A stretch of 64,000 nucleotides of DNA from Parapedobacter composti (lineage in GTDB: Bacteria > Bacteroidota > Bacteroidia > Sphingobacteriales > Sphingobacteriaceae). How positions within the stretch are numbered: the stretch's first letter is position 1; each line of letters starts with the position of its first letter. The notes beneath the pieces were generated by a model that was not told the origin of the DNA, ran no database searches, and saw only the letters and a program-made list of their open reading frames with translations. A program made the position numbers and the translations under genes. Location of the stretch: NCBI RefSeq assembly GCF_900112315.1, contig NZ_FOLL01000011.1, forward strand, positions 62,001-126,000, written 5' to 3'. This document shows, piece after piece, positions 1 to 8,612 of this stretch.

Positions 1-58
1 GCAGAATCCAGGGCCTACCCCCCGGTTCTTCAACTTCGGATTGGATTTGACGCTGTAA
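1..58 (+). CDS. SusC-type TonB-dependent receptor, C-terminal end only
   Basis: Frame 2 is open from the window edge to a TAA at 56-58 and ends in FFNFGLDLTL. An aromatic, alternating last beta-strand like this is typical of SusC/RagA outer-membrane receptors. A SusD gene follows 32 bp downstream, which is the usual SusC-SusD order. Only about 18 codons are visible, so the call rests mainly on context. Confidence 0.7.
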   Translation, partial: QNPGPTPRFFNFGLDLTL

Positions 59-90
59 CCATATACTGATGGAAAACTAAAAAGAAGACC

Positions 91-1923
91 ATGAAAACAA
101 TAATAAAGCGAAGCATTTACCTTTCCCTATTGCTCTCGGTATCAGCTGCGGGCTGCAAACGGGAATTTTTGGAACCTAACCCTTTGTCTATTTATACACC
201 TGAAGAAACGTTTCAATCTGCTGATGCACTTTGGGCAACGCTGGTCGCTTGTGAGCGGAATATGCGGCACGAGTTCATGGGCGATGGAGCGCCACTGGTT
301 ACTGAAATGATCTACTCGGACATCGCAGTGGAAGGGACTACCGACAAGCCGGGGCCGGCCCAGGATTTGATGCTGGCCATCACGCCGGACGCGCAATTGG
401 ATAATGTAGATTACAACCGAATTGGTTGGTACTGGCGTGAAGGCTACCGGGCTATCCGTTATGCCAACACGGCCATCCGGTACATCGATGTGCCTCAGGA
501 TTACGCGTCTGAGGCCGAGAAAAATCATTTGCTCGGTTCAGCTTATTTCCATCGTGCGCTGCGTTATTACCGGTTGGTTCACCAATTCGGAGACGTTCCG
601 GCGGTCTTTTTCATGCCTACGGAGCCCAAGCTGGATTTTTACAGCACCAAACGCGAGGTGATTTTACAGCGGCTCAAGGAAGATTTAGAGTTTGCTGAAG
701 AATGGGTGCCGGATGATGTGAATAGGGGACAGGTAACCAAAGGTGCCGTGAGCCACTTGTTGACTAAAGTCAATCTTGCATTGGGCCTGTTTGACGAAGC
801 TATCCAATCGGCAAACAACGTGATTGGCGGCGGCAAATATGGGTTGATGACCGAGCGTTTCGGGGCCTACCAAAACGATGCCAGCCGTAACATCATTTGG
901 GACCTGCACCGGCCGGAAAACAAGGCCTTGGCCGGAAACCGCGAAGCACTATTACTGGTAATTGACCGGATCAATATTGAAGGGAATCATGACGGTGGTA
1001 TCCGGCTGATGCGTAATGCTGTGCCTTTCTGGAGCAACGCGGGCATTATTACACCGGCGGGTAACCGCGGGATGTCTGATCAGCCCAATGTGGAGATACC
1101 GCTGGTGTTGCGGTATGGACGCGGCATAGGTCGTATACGCCCCACGTGGTTCAGCCAGCATGGTCTGTGGACCGACGATACCGACTTGCGCCATGCGCCG
1201 GGCAATTGGATGACCATGGAAGACTTGGTTTATAACGATCCGGCCTTGAAGGGCGATGACCCCAACTATGGTCAGCCGCTTCGCTTCCGGAACGAATCGG
1301 GCACGGTGCTTTCGAACGATACCATCCGGCAATGGTTTGACTGGCCGCATTACAAAGTTTTTATTGAAGACCCCCAACGTGTACAGCCGGATGGAGGCAA
1401 CACAGATTGGTATGTATTCCGTTTGGCGGAAACGTATCTGCTGCGGGCCGAAGCTCATGTTTGGAAGGGCGACTTAGCCAGTGCCGCGGCCGATATTAAT
1501 GCGGTAAGGATTCGCGCGAACGCCAGTCCCGTCGATGCAGGAGACATTACCATCGGCACGGTGCTCGATGAGCGCGCGCGTGAGCTGTATTATGAGGAGC
1601 CCCGCAAAACGGAACTCACACGCGTAGCTTATATCTACGCGCAAACCGGCATCACCTCGGAGTATGGCAAGTCGTACAGCCTCGCTAATTTTTCCGATGA
1701 TAATTATTTCTATGATCGGGTCATGGATAGAAGTGATTTCTATAACAAAGGTGTTCGCACGAACTTTGGAACCGAATACCGGATGGCGCAGTACCACGTG
1801 CTATGGCCGATTCCCATAAGCGCAATTAATGGTAACCCACAGGGCGTAATCAACCAGAACAAGGGGTATACCGGTTACGAAAATAACGTGCCCCCATTGG
1901 ATTATGTTATAGAAGAACAGTAA
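91..1923 (+). CDS. RagB/SusD family nutrient-uptake outer membrane lipoprotein
   Basis: 610 residues. SusD proteins are surface lipoproteins that cap a SusC TonB-dependent channel and bind the oligomeric substrate. The N-terminus is a lipoprotein signal, with a basic start, a hydrophobic core and SAAGC placing the lipidated Cys at residue 22. The body is helical and TPR-like (for example [20 protein letters not shown] near 150-170), and the C-terminal part carries [13 protein letters not shown] and a late [10 protein letters not shown], both SusD-like. It follows a SusC end by 32 bp and is closed by a strong hairpin at 1973-2010. The substrate cannot be read from this end of the locus. Confidence 0.93.
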   Translation: MKTIIKRSIYLSLLLSVSAAGCKREFLEPNPLSIYTPEETFQSADALWATLVACERNMRHEFMGDGAPLVTEMIYSDIAVEGTTDKPGPAQDLMLAITPDAQLDNVDYNRIGWYWREGYRAIRYANTAIRYIDVPQDYASEAEKNHLLGSAYFHRALRYYRLVHQFGDVPAVFFMPTEPKLDFYSTKREVILQRLKEDLEFAEEWVPDDVNRGQVTKGAVSHLLTKVNLALGLFDEAIQSANNVIGGGKYGLMTERFGAYQNDASRNIIWDLHRPENKALAGNREALLLVIDRINIEGNHDGGIRLMRNAVPFWSNAGIITPAGNRGMSDQPNVEIPLVLRYGRGIGRIRPTWFSQHGLWTDDTDLRHAPGNWMTMEDLVYNDPALKGDDPNYGQPLRFRNESGTVLSNDTIRQWFDWPHYKVFIEDPQRVQPDGGNTDWYVFRLAETYLLRAEAHVWKGDLASAAADINAVRIRANASPVDAGDITIGTVLDERARELYYEEPRKTELTRVAYIYAQTGITSEYGKSYSLANFSDDNYFYDRVMDRSDFYNKGVRTNFGTEYRMAQYHVLWPIPISAINGNPQGVINQNKGYTGYENNVPPLDYVIEEQ

Positions 1924-1972
1924 ACACTCTTAGGTCGGAGGTACGGCCGCTAAGTCCCCGTAGCGGTTGGCT

Positions 1973-2010
1973 CATAACGGGTGCCCGAACACGTTCGGGC
2001 ACCCGTTATG
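1973..2010. terminator. Bidirectional hairpin between convergent genes
   Basis: Positions 1973-1990 are the exact reverse complement of 1993-2010, giving an 18-bp GC-rich stem with only AC between the arms. It lies between the SusD stop (1923) and the stop of the convergent MFS gene (2011). There is no long T-tract on either side, so it may act as a barrier or an RNA 3'-end stabiliser as much as a classical intrinsic terminator. Confidence 0.75.
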
Positions 2011-3243
2011 TTAATCCCCGTTGCGGATAACTTTCGTCCTTGATACCATGGTGGTAATAAGCAGGCCGGCTAACGCGATGACCGCGTAAGAATACCGTAA
2101 ACTGGCCAATTCGGCAATGTAGCCAATGAGCGGCGGTCCCATCAGAAAACCCAGGTAAGCCACGCTGGACACCATGGCCAAGGCTACTCCGGGAGGTATT
2201 TTGTCGTTCCGCCCAGCCGCGCTGTATACGGACGGAACAATACAGGCGACGCCGAGCCCGACCAGCATAAACCCGGCCGTGGCCGCCCCGATGTTGGGAA
2301 ATAGCACGGAAATGCCCATGCCCATGAAGATGAAACAGCCGCTGATTTGCAGTAACGTTTTCCGGCCGATGCGCCGTATGGCCCAGTCGCCTATGAACCG
2401 GCCCAAAGCCATCATCACCATGAACGAAGCATAGCCCACCACCACCAGCGATTGCGGAGCCTGTACAATATCCTTGAAATATACGCCGCTCCAGTCGAAC
2501 ATAGCACCTTCGGCTGCCATGCTGCAAAAGCCAATCACGCCCAACTGAAACAAGGTGCTGTCCGGCTTTATGAATAGTCCTGTCTTTTTAGGCTGGGTGA
2601 CCACCCCTTGAACTAAATGCCGATGGTTGAGCCAGGTATTGGCGGCAACCAAAACGGTGATAATCCAGAAATGTGCATACGGCCCGACATGGAGATTAAT
2701 CATCAGGAGGCCGATGAGGGCACCGGTAAAACCCGCGATGCTCCACGCGCCGTGGAAAGAAGTCATGATGGAACGGCCATACATTTTTTCAGCAGCCACC
2801 CCCTGTGTATTCACGGCGATGTTGCACATGTTGCCCACTACGCCGAACGCCAGGAGTGCCGCGCCAAGCTGCCACGCACTGCCGGCCAGCCCGATGCAGG
2901 TGAGCACCAGCGCATAAAGCGGTGCCGCCACGCGCAACACGCGTTCACTGCCGTATTTGGTAACCAGCCTGCCCGACAAAGGCATCGTAACTAACTGCCC
3001 CACCGGCAAAGCAAAGAGCAAGGTGCCCAGTTGTGCATCCGATAGGTGCAAGGCAGCCTTGATATCCGGTATACGACTTGCCCATGAGGCAAACGCCAGT
3101 CCCTGACCAAAATAAAATAAAGAAACGGCTATCCGTATTCTCGTCCGCGAAACAATCGGGTTTTCCTGGCCGGTAAGTTCCGGCGCCTCCTGCTTGGGCA
3201 CCGGAATGGAAGGGGGTGCCACTGCTAACTCTTTCAACTTCAA
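2011..3243 (-). CDS. MFS transporter, YbjJ-like
   Basis: 410 residues with about 12 hydrophobic segments after a 40-residue hydrophilic N-terminus rich in Pro and Glu. The first membrane segment (FYFGQGLAFASWASRIPDIK) resembles the YbjJ-like branch of the major facilitator superfamily. The loop LSGRLVTKYGSERVLR fits the MFS loop 2-3 signature. No ATG occurs before the second membrane segment, so the start is the TTG at 3243 or a nearby TTG/GTG. A TACCTTTG -7 element on this strand (3270-3263) lies just upstream. The substrate is unknown. It is monocistronic and convergent with the SusD gene. Confidence 0.85.
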   Translation of the reverse strand: MKLKELAVAPPSIPVPKQEAPELTGQENPIVSRTRIRIAVSLFYFGQGLAFASWASRIPDIKAALHLSDAQLGTLLFALPVGQLVTMPLSGRLVTKYGSERVLRVAAPLYALVLTCIGLAGSAWQLGAALLAFGVVGNMCNIAVNTQGVAAEKMYGRSIMTSFHGAWSIAGFTGALIGLLMINLHVGPYAHFWIITVLVAANTWLNHRHLVQGVVTQPKKTGLFIKPDSTLFQLGVIGFCSMAAEGAMFDWSGVYFKDIVQAPQSLVVVGYASFMVMMALGRFIGDWAIRRIGRKTLLQISGCFIFMGMGISVLFPNIGAATAGFMLVGLGVACIVPSVYSAAGRNDKIPPGVALAMVSSVAYLGFLMGPPLIGYIAELASLRYSYAVIALAGLLITTMVSRTKVIRNGD

Positions 3244-3262
3244 ACGCTACTAAAAACTGCCG

Positions 3263-3270
3263 CAAAGGTA
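3263..3270 (-). promoter_or_regulatory. Bacteroidota-type -7 element (TACCTTTG) of the MFS gene
   Basis: The minus strand reads TACCTTTG, matching the TAnnTTTG consensus of the primary sigma factor in this phylum, about 20 bp before the TTG start. I see no clear TTG -33 element at the expected distance. Confidence 0.5.
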
Positions 3271-3403
3271 CGGCAAATCTTTGGCCATTTCATGCAGCCG
3301 GATTGTCAGGATTACGTAAACGTTATCCGTCACAGCCTTTCGCCGGAAGAACGGATCCAGTGAACACGTGATCCCCGTCATTTTTCATCAACAAAAATCC
3401 GGT

Positions 3404-3411
3404 TAACTTTG
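3404..3411 (+). promoter_or_regulatory. Bacteroidota-type -7 element (TAACTTTG) of the SDR gene
   Basis: TAACTTTG matches TAnnTTTG and lies 25 bp before the ATG at 3436. It overlaps the possible TTG start at 3409, which argues that translation begins at 3436. Confidence 0.55.
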
Positions 3412-3435
3412 TTGTATCACCAAAGCATTTCGATT

Positions 3436-4185
3436 ATGGGAACATTAAAAGACAAGGTAGCCATCGTAACCGGAGCTGCTTCGGGCATCGGCCGCGCGGT
3501 GGCACAGGCTTATGCACGCGAAGGGGCGAAGGTCGTGGTTTCGGACATCAGCGTGGGTGGAGGCGAAGAAACCGTGAAAATGATTAAAGATGCAGGAGGC
3601 GAAGCGTTTTTCATTGCTGCTGATACTTCCAAGGCAGAAGATAATGAACAGCTGGTAGAGCTGACCGTTGAGCAGTACGGCGGGCTTCATATCGCCTGCA
3701 ACAACGCAGGGATCGGCGGGCCATCAGCTCCCACCGGAGAATATACCATTGAAGGGTGGGACAAAGTCATTGCCATCAACCTGTCGGGTGTCTTTTACGG
3801 TTGCCGTTACCAGATACCCGCGCTGTTGCAGGCGGGAGGCGGTGTCATCGTCAATATGGCTTCCATTCTGGGGCAGGTTGGGTTTGCCAACTCAGCGGCA
3901 TACGTGGCAGCCAAACATGGCGTTGTCGGCCTCACCAAGAATATCGCGCTGGAATATGCCGGAGGCGGCATCCGTGCCAATGCGGTTGGCCCGGCTTTCA
4001 TCAACACGCTGTTGCTGAAAGATATGGACAGTGATACCATCGACTGGCTGGTTGCCAAGCATCCCATAGGCCGGCTGGGGGAAGCGTCAGAGGTGGCCGA
4101 GTTGGTGCTCTGGCTGAGTTCCGAGAAGGCATCGTTTGTAAACGGTGCATATTATGCCGTTGACGGTGGATACCTGGCGCAGTAA
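3436..4185 (+). CDS. SDR family NAD(P)-dependent oxidoreductase
   Basis: About 249 residues, a normal length for a classical short-chain dehydrogenase/reductase. It has the cofactor motif TGAASGIG at residues 12-19, the NNAG motif (NNAGIGG), a catalytic Ser in the NMAS segment, and the YxxxK pair in AAYVAAKHG. The C-terminus ends with FVNGAYYAVDGGYLAQ, the usual SDR close. ATG 3436 is chosen because a TTG 27 bp upstream lies inside the promoter -7 box. The substrate is not predictable. It stands alone between divergent and convergent neighbours. Confidence 0.9.
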   Translation: MGTLKDKVAIVTGAASGIGRAVAQAYAREGAKVVVSDISVGGGEETVKMIKDAGGEAFFIAADTSKAEDNEQLVELTVEQYGGLHIACNNAGIGGPSAPTGEYTIEGWDKVIAINLSGVFYGCRYQIPALLQAGGGVIVNMASILGQVGFANSAAYVAAKHGVVGLTKNIALEYAGGGIRANAVGPAFINTLLLKDMDSDTIDWLVAKHPIGRLGEASEVAELVLWLSSEKASFVNGAYYAVDGGYLAQ

Positions 4186-4205
4186 AAGCCCGTCTATAAA
4201 ACGTA

Positions 4206-4565
4206 CTAATCCCGTGGTTTGGCTCCGAAAATACCGTCTAGCAGCATCTGGATGACAGCTACGACTATGGCGAATACAGCCGCCCACCAGAAATTGGCCA
4301 CGTCAAACCGGCTGCCCATAAGATAGCTGGTCAGCTGTACCATCAGTACAGTAATGATAAATGAGATGAGGCCCAATGTCAGGATGTTAAGCGGAAACGT
4401 GAAAAACCGCAATACCGTGCCGATGGTGGCATTGACGAACGCGATGATTAATCCCGCCAAAATGGCCCAACCGAATCCATCTACACTTGCTGCTGAATCC
4501 GGTAGGATAAGTGCCGCGAGGAAAATCGCAAGGCCTGATAATAATACTTCGATAATGAATCGCAT
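4206..4565 (-). CDS. Phage holin family (PF04020-like) small membrane protein
   Basis: 119 residues from ATG 4565. Four hydrophobic segments are visible (IIEVLLSGLAIFLAALILP, GWAILAGLIIAFVNATIGTV, ILTLGLISFIITVLMV and AAVFAIVVAVIQMLL). The pattern matches the four-helix family named after phage holins but found widely as a chromosomal envelope protein. No lysis genes lie nearby, so a prophage role is not supported. An upstream extension to 4604 is possible but adds a hydrophilic segment atypical for the family. Confidence 0.75.
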   Translation of the reverse strand: MRFIIEVLLSGLAIFLAALILPDSAASVDGFGWAILAGLIIAFVNATIGTVLRFFTFPLNILTLGLISFIITVLMVQLTSYLMGSRFDVANFWWAAVFAIVVAVIQMLLDGIFGAKPRD

Positions 4566-4582
4566 ATTGCTGTTTGTTGGTT

Positions 4583-4590
4583 TATCTTTG
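4583..4590 (+). promoter_or_regulatory. -7 element (TATCTTTG) for the DAC-like gene
   Basis: TATCTTTG is a perfect TAnnTTTG match, about 74 bp before the ATG at 4664. It lies inside the 5' region of the divergent holin-family gene, so the two transcripts share this spacer. Confidence 0.5.
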
Positions 4591-4663
4591 CTAAGATAGT
4601 TCAATAGATGTTTTCATCCAATAATAACAATTGCGGCCGAAATGTTTGGCCGGAAGGTAAAAA

Positions 4664-5770
4664 ATGATTTCAGAACCCACGTATTTAGCTGCTAGGCTGG
4701 TGTCGCACCGTATCGCCGCCCACTTCGGTGCTGCAACGAACCAGTCGCCTATACCGCAGGCCTATATACCCGACACCGTTACCGTTGAAGCCTTGCTCGA
4801 CGCGGCATTCTGGGCAAGCCTGCGTAAGGAAGAGGGCTACGAGCCCAAGATCTCTTTAGTGTTTGCCGCTCCCGAATTTACCGGCGATAACCTGGTGTTC
4901 CATACGAAGCAACGGCTGACACCCCATCACCTGGTGAAGTTATCGCCGGCAGTGGTGCAGCCCGGTATTCACCTGGGAATCTGGCTGGAGGGCGACGATT
5001 ACTATATCTGGGGGACGACGCACGATGTGCCACCCCAGAGCATGGTAGTAGAAGTGGTAGAAGCGGGTTTATTGATTGTAAAGCAACGGCACGGTTATTC
5101 AACGGGCAAGTTTATCAACGTGGCGGTGCTCAATGGAAACCAAATCAAGGTCATTGACGATAATCATTGGGGCTTGGCCGATAGCCCGGGCATACTGTCG
5201 TCGTTGCTCGGCCTGCCCAGAGAAAAGCGTTCGGATAACCTCCTGGTTCAATTTGCGCTGGCCATGCGTAAGCACGGACGGGGCGCCTTGTTACTCATTG
5301 TTCCCCAAGCCAGCACCGCCTGGCTGCATTCCATCGTGAAGCCCGTCAACTATTTTATGGTGCCGCAGGAAGCCACTGTTCCCGGCGATGCTTCGGAGGC
5401 AAACGCTACACCTGCCGGTTCCCTGCGGAAGATGGTTGATGCCGTGGGGGGCTATTCCGCCATCGATGGGGCCACGGTAATTACCCAAGATCACCGTCTG
5501 CTGGCTTTCGGTGCCAAAGTGGCCCGGTCGCCCCATGCCCAGCCTGTGGAGCAACTGATGGTAACCGAGCCGATCGAAGGAAATACGCTGGAACTGCTTG
5601 ATGCTACCAAAATCGGGGGTACCCGGCACCTCGCCGCGGCGCAGTTTGTGCACGACCAACGCGATTCATTGGCCATGGTGGCCTCGCAGGACGGCACATT
5701 TACGGTTTTCAGTTGGTCGGATAGGCACCGGATGGTACACGCCCACCGCATAGATGTATTGCTGATGTAG
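4664..5770 (+). CDS. Putative DACNV sensor / diadenylate-cyclase-like protein
   Basis: 368 residues, no signal peptide, so probably cytosolic. The C-terminal third looks like a diadenylate cyclase (DAC/DisA_N) core: YSAIDGATVI with DGA at 268-270, then GGTRHLAAAQF with GTRH at 319-322, then SQDG at 341-344 before a final strand. In DAC enzymes the DGA and RHR motifs bind ATP and metal and make c-di-AMP. Here the second Arg of RHR is Leu. The N-terminal 200 residues contain a conserved-looking sensor region (ISLVFAAPEF, GIHLGIWLEGDDYYIWGTTH), which I recall as the DACNV domain placed before DAC modules. It is monocistronic. Enzyme activity is an inference and the exact product is open. Confidence 0.65.
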   Translation: MISEPTYLAARLVSHRIAAHFGAATNQSPIPQAYIPDTVTVEALLDAAFWASLRKEEGYEPKISLVFAAPEFTGDNLVFHTKQRLTPHHLVKLSPAVVQPGIHLGIWLEGDDYYIWGTTHDVPPQSMVVEVVEAGLLIVKQRHGYSTGKFINVAVLNGNQIKVIDDNHWGLADSPGILSSLLGLPREKRSDNLLVQFALAMRKHGRGALLLIVPQASTAWLHSIVKPVNYFMVPQEATVPGDASEANATPAGSLRKMVDAVGGYSAIDGATVITQDHRLLAFGAKVARSPHAQPVEQLMVTEPIEGNTLELLDATKIGGTRHLAAAQFVHDQRDSLAMVASQDGTFTVFSWSDRHRMVHAHRIDVLLM

Positions 5771-5798
5771 TCGGATGCGGAGAAAAATTCAGAAAAAA

Positions 5799-5830
5799 TT
5801 TGGAGGTATGGACTAAACCTGTTACTTTCG
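5799..5830 (+). promoter_or_regulatory. Promoter of the ABC/GntR operon
   Basis: TTTG at 5799-5802 is followed after 20 bp by TACTTTCG at 5823-5830, one base off the TAnnTTTG consensus. The predicted transcription start falls inside the palindrome at 5831-5856, as expected for a repressed promoter. Confidence 0.55.
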
Positions 5831-5856
5831 TACTGTACTATTTAACTAATACAGTA
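5831..5856. promoter_or_regulatory. Operator-like palindrome for the GntR/YtrA regulator
   Basis: A 26-bp near-perfect inverted repeat with outer arms TACTGTA and TACAGTA. Only four positions (two symmetric pairs) break the dyad. It begins right after the -7 element and ends 4 bp before the first ATG of the operon. YtrA-type GntR repressors bind dyads of this size at the promoter of the ABC operon they belong to, and a YtrA-like gene is third in this operon. Confidence 0.7.
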
Positions 5857-5860
5857 ATAC

Positions 5861-6694
5861 ATGGTGAGTCTTACAAACCTGTCGTTCAATTACCGAAAGC
5901 AGCCTGCGCTTTTTGAAGGTTTAAATCTGGAATTGTACCCGGGGAATATTTATGGATTGCTGGGCAAAAACGGGGCTGGGAAAACCACGCTGCTGAAAAA
6001 CATGATGGGGCTTGCGTTTCCATCGGCGGGCCGGTGTACCGTTGGCGGTTTTGATGCCGCAAAACGGGAACCTGCTTTTTTGCGCAGCGTATTTTTTTTG
6101 CCGGAGGAACCTGATATCCCCAACGCTTCGGCTACGGCCTTTGTAAACGTTACCCGTCCTTTTTATCCCGATTTTGATGACCAGCAGTTTGAACAGTGCC
6201 TGGATGCGTTTGAGGTGCCTCGGCGCCGTGTACTAAGCAAGCTTTCGCTTGGACAGCAAAAAAAGTTCATGATTTCGTTTGCACTTGCATGCTGCACTCC
6301 CCTGGTGGTTATGGATGAACCAACTAACGGGTTGGACATCCCCTCAAAAATCCAGTTCAGGAAGGTGATTGCCGCTGCATTTGATCAAAACCGGTGCATG
6401 GTTATATCCACCCATCAAGTGAAAGATTTAGAAAACCTCATTGATACCGTGCTGGTGCTGCACGAGCGCCAGATCGCCCTGCACGCCCGGTTAGAAGCGC
6501 TGGCTACCAAGGTATCATTCGGAACGGTCTCGGCGGTGGCCCTGGGCGATGCGCTTTACTATGAAGAAACGTTCAACGGTATACGGGCCATCATGCCCAA
6601 CCTCGCCGGTATTCAAAGCCAGCCTGATTTGGAATTATTATTTAACGCGGTGACGGCAAACCATGCGCGGTTGGCCGATTACTTAAAGCAGTAA
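5861..6694 (+). CDS. ABC transporter ATP-binding protein (first of operon)
   Basis: 277 residues. Walker A GKNGAGKT is at 35-42, the signature LSLGQQ at 128-133, Walker B VVMDEP at 149-154 with the D-loop NGLD, and the H-loop His at 185. The signature is LSLGQ rather than LSGGQ, a common variant in YtrB/EcsA-like exporter ATPases. It is the first gene of a six-gene operon and is followed 5 bp later by a membrane protein, presumably its permease. It probably powers an ABC-2 type transport or membrane-stress module regulated by the GntR protein encoded downstream. Confidence 0.93.
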   Translation: MVSLTNLSFNYRKQPALFEGLNLELYPGNIYGLLGKNGAGKTTLLKNMMGLAFPSAGRCTVGGFDAAKREPAFLRSVFFLPEEPDIPNASATAFVNVTRPFYPDFDDQQFEQCLDAFEVPRRRVLSKLSLGQQKKFMISFALACCTPLVVMDEPTNGLDIPSKIQFRKVIAAAFDQNRCMVISTHQVKDLENLIDTVLVLHERQIALHARLEALATKVSFGTVSAVALGDALYYEETFNGIRAIMPNLAGIQSQPDLELLFNAVTANHARLADYLKQ

Positions 6695-6699
6695 ACTGG

Positions 6700-7500
6700 A
6701 TGGACAACCTGTTTAATTTCCGGCGATTCGGCCTTCTGGCAAAACGGCATTTCAGCCAATATTTGAAGATTTATGGCATCGGCGCATTGGTGTTTGGCGG
6801 TGTCATCGCACTATTGTTTGTCGTGGTAATCCCAAGTCATCGTTCGACGGTACCGGCGGGGCATCAGTATGCCGTCTATTTTTTGGCGGTATTCGGCGGA
6901 TTGTTTGTGTTCACGAGTTCGGTATTCCGGCCTTATCACCGTCCGCGGCAAGCGGCGTTTAACCTGTTGTTGCCGGCTTCTACGTTAGAAAAATACCTGT
7001 TGGCCTGGCTCCTGTCATGTGTATTTTATTTCATCTGTGCCCAAGGTGTTTTTTTTGCCGTCCATTATTTGGTGATGTCCTACTACCAGAGCCGGGGGTA
7101 TGCGATTGAATCCATGTGGACGTACGACCGCCTCGTCATCGGCAGTAATGGTCATGTATTCCGCTATGTGGCCGTGACCGCTTATTTCTTTGTTCACGCC
7201 GCTGCGCTGCTGGGTGCTGCCGTATTCCGGAGCTACGCAACATTGAAATCGGCCTTCGCCTTGTTGATAATCGGCCTAAGCTATGGGTATTTCAACAGCG
7301 CATTAGTTGCTGCCCTGCTCGCCGAAGGCAAGGTTCAGGGTTCGCAGTTGCCCTTCCTTTCGTCCTATGTGCAAGTAGGCGATGTTTCGTATACCGTTTC
7401 ATTAGGCATATCTCATTGCTGGATGTTGGCCTTTTACCTGCTGGTAGCGGTCCTGCTGTGGATATCCGCCTATGTTAAATTGAGGGAAAAAGAGGTTTAA
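6700..7500 (+). CDS. ABC-2 type membrane permease subunit, hypothetical
   Basis: 266 residues with about six hydrophobic segments (for example IGALVFGGVIALLFVVVIP, AVYFLAVFGGLFVFTSSVF and the last one MLAFYLLVAVLLWISAYVKL). The segment RQAAFNLLLPASTLEKYLLAWL resembles the cytoplasmic stretch of many Bacteroidota ABC-2-like permeases. It starts 5 bp after the ATPase and ends one base before the GntR gene. Function is inferred from topology and context. Confidence 0.75.
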   Translation: MDNLFNFRRFGLLAKRHFSQYLKIYGIGALVFGGVIALLFVVVIPSHRSTVPAGHQYAVYFLAVFGGLFVFTSSVFRPYHRPRQAAFNLLLPASTLEKYLLAWLLSCVFYFICAQGVFFAVHYLVMSYYQSRGYAIESMWTYDRLVIGSNGHVFRYVAVTAYFFVHAAALLGAAVFRSYATLKSAFALLIIGLSYGYFNSALVAALLAEGKVQGSQLPFLSSYVQVGDVSYTVSLGISHCWMLAFYLLVAVLLWISAYVKLREKEV

Positions 7501-7501
7501 G

Positions 7502-7888
7502 ATGGATTTTAAGAGCAACGAAGCGATTTACCTGCAAATAGCGGCTCACATCAGCGAGCAGATTGTGCTTGGCCGGTGGGCGGTCAATGAGAAAATACCT
7601 TCGGTCAGGGAGCTGGCAGCTGATTTCCAGGTGAATCCGAACACGGTGATGCGTACGTATGAACACCTGCAGCAGTCGGGCATCATCTTCAACAAGCGGG
7701 GCATCGGATTTTTTGTGGCCGAAAAGGCGGTTGAACACATCAACAAGCAACAAAGAGAGCGTTTCTTAACCCAGGATTTACCTGAATTTTTTAAGAATAT
7801 GTACCTATTGGGAATCTCACTGGAAGAAATTAAAAGCAGGTATGAAGCATACCTTTCAACATACCATAAAGATGAAGACAAGCAATAA
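7502..7888 (+). CDS. GntR family transcriptional regulator, YtrA subfamily
   Basis: 128 residues. The N-terminal winged helix-turn-helix spans about 10-75 (IYLQIAAHISEQIVLGRW, then KIPSVRELAADFQVNPNTVM and GIGFFVAEKA). A short helical C-terminus of about 50 residues replaces the large effector domain of other GntR types, as in YtrA. It lies inside the ABC operon and probably represses it through the palindrome at 5831-5856. Its end overlaps the next gene by 17 bp. Confidence 0.92.
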   Translation: MDFKSNEAIYLQIAAHISEQIVLGRWAVNEKIPSVRELAADFQVNPNTVMRTYEHLQQSGIIFNKRGIGFFVAEKAVEHINKQQRERFLTQDLPEFFKNMYLLGISLEEIKSRYEAYLSTYHKDEDKQ

Positions 7889-8612
7889 GCTATTATTGAT
7901 AACGGGCTTGGTGCTGATGGCAGCGGCCATTGCATATGCGATAGCCATTAAGGCAAAGTTCGAGGACATGACCAATAAGCCTATCGTTCTTGAAACGTTT
8001 CCGGTGGATACCCTTACTGAAGTGGAAATACGGGGCACTGCGCCGCGCGGGCTGAACTTACAGGCTACGCTATCATACCATGAACGAACCGAGGTACGCT
8101 ATACCGATCATGACTTTATCCGTATGGAAAGGGAGGGAACCCGCTTGAAAATCACTATCGCTCACCCAAAGGGGTATAGTAGTGTGATCACGCGACGCCC
8201 GGAGATATTCATCAGCAGTCCGGTGCTGCAGCGAGTAGCGATACACGGCACACCTTTGGATAGCCTGGATCTCCCTCCGGATGCACACGTATTAACCCGC
8301 AACCACTACAGCAAAAGCGAGGTAGACGTAAAAGGTTACCACGGGCCACAGTTGGCGGTTTATGCTTCCAACGGTGCTAAACTTACGCTGAGTGGTATGA
8401 AGATAGACTCGCTTGACGCGCATGCCGCCGAATCGGGAATACTTGTTATCCACGGCAACAGCTTTGGAGATGCGCGGCTTAAGGTCGGTAAGCAAGGCAA
8501 GGCCGAAGTGCGCGGTCCGCAGTTAGGTACACTGTATACCGACGTTGATCTTGACGGCGAATTGGTAATGAAAGGTACAGATTTAGTTATTAAAAATGGT
8601 CAATATCATTGA
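7872..8612 (+). CDS. Membrane-anchored GIN/DUF2807-like beta-solenoid protein
   Basis: 246 residues from ATG 7872. One N-terminal membrane anchor (LLLITGLVLMAAAIAYAIAI) is followed by repeated short beta segments with the look of a putative auto-transporter head GIN domain (DUF2807), such as EVDVKGYHGPQLAVYASNGA and KLTLSGMKIDSLDAHAAESG. Such domains often sit beside GntR-regulated ABC modules in Bacteroidota; the role is unknown. An earlier ATG at 7842 would add ten polar residues before the anchor. It overlaps the GntR gene and the following ATPase gene, so translation is probably coupled. Confidence 0.7.
   Translation: MKTSNKLLLITGLVLMAAAIAYAIAIKAKFEDMTNKPIVLETFPVDTLTEVEIRGTAPRGLNLQATLSYHERTEVRYTDHDFIRMEREGTRLKITIAHPKGYSSVITRRPEIFISSPVLQRVAIHGTPLDSLDLPPDAHVLTRNHYSKSEVDVKGYHGPQLAVYASNGAKLTLSGMKIDSLDAHAAESGILVIHGNSFGDARLKVGKQGKAEVRGPQLGTLYTDVDLDGELVMKGTDLVIKNGQYH

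Noticed and set aside
142-528. Long minus-strand frames opposite SusD, ribosomal, catalase and peptidase genes
   Set aside because: They are shadows of well-supported genes, with no domain, signal or ribosome binding site of their own.
4206-4565. Prophage lysis gene
   Set aside because: The holin-family name is historical; no endolysin, spanin or other phage genes are nearby.
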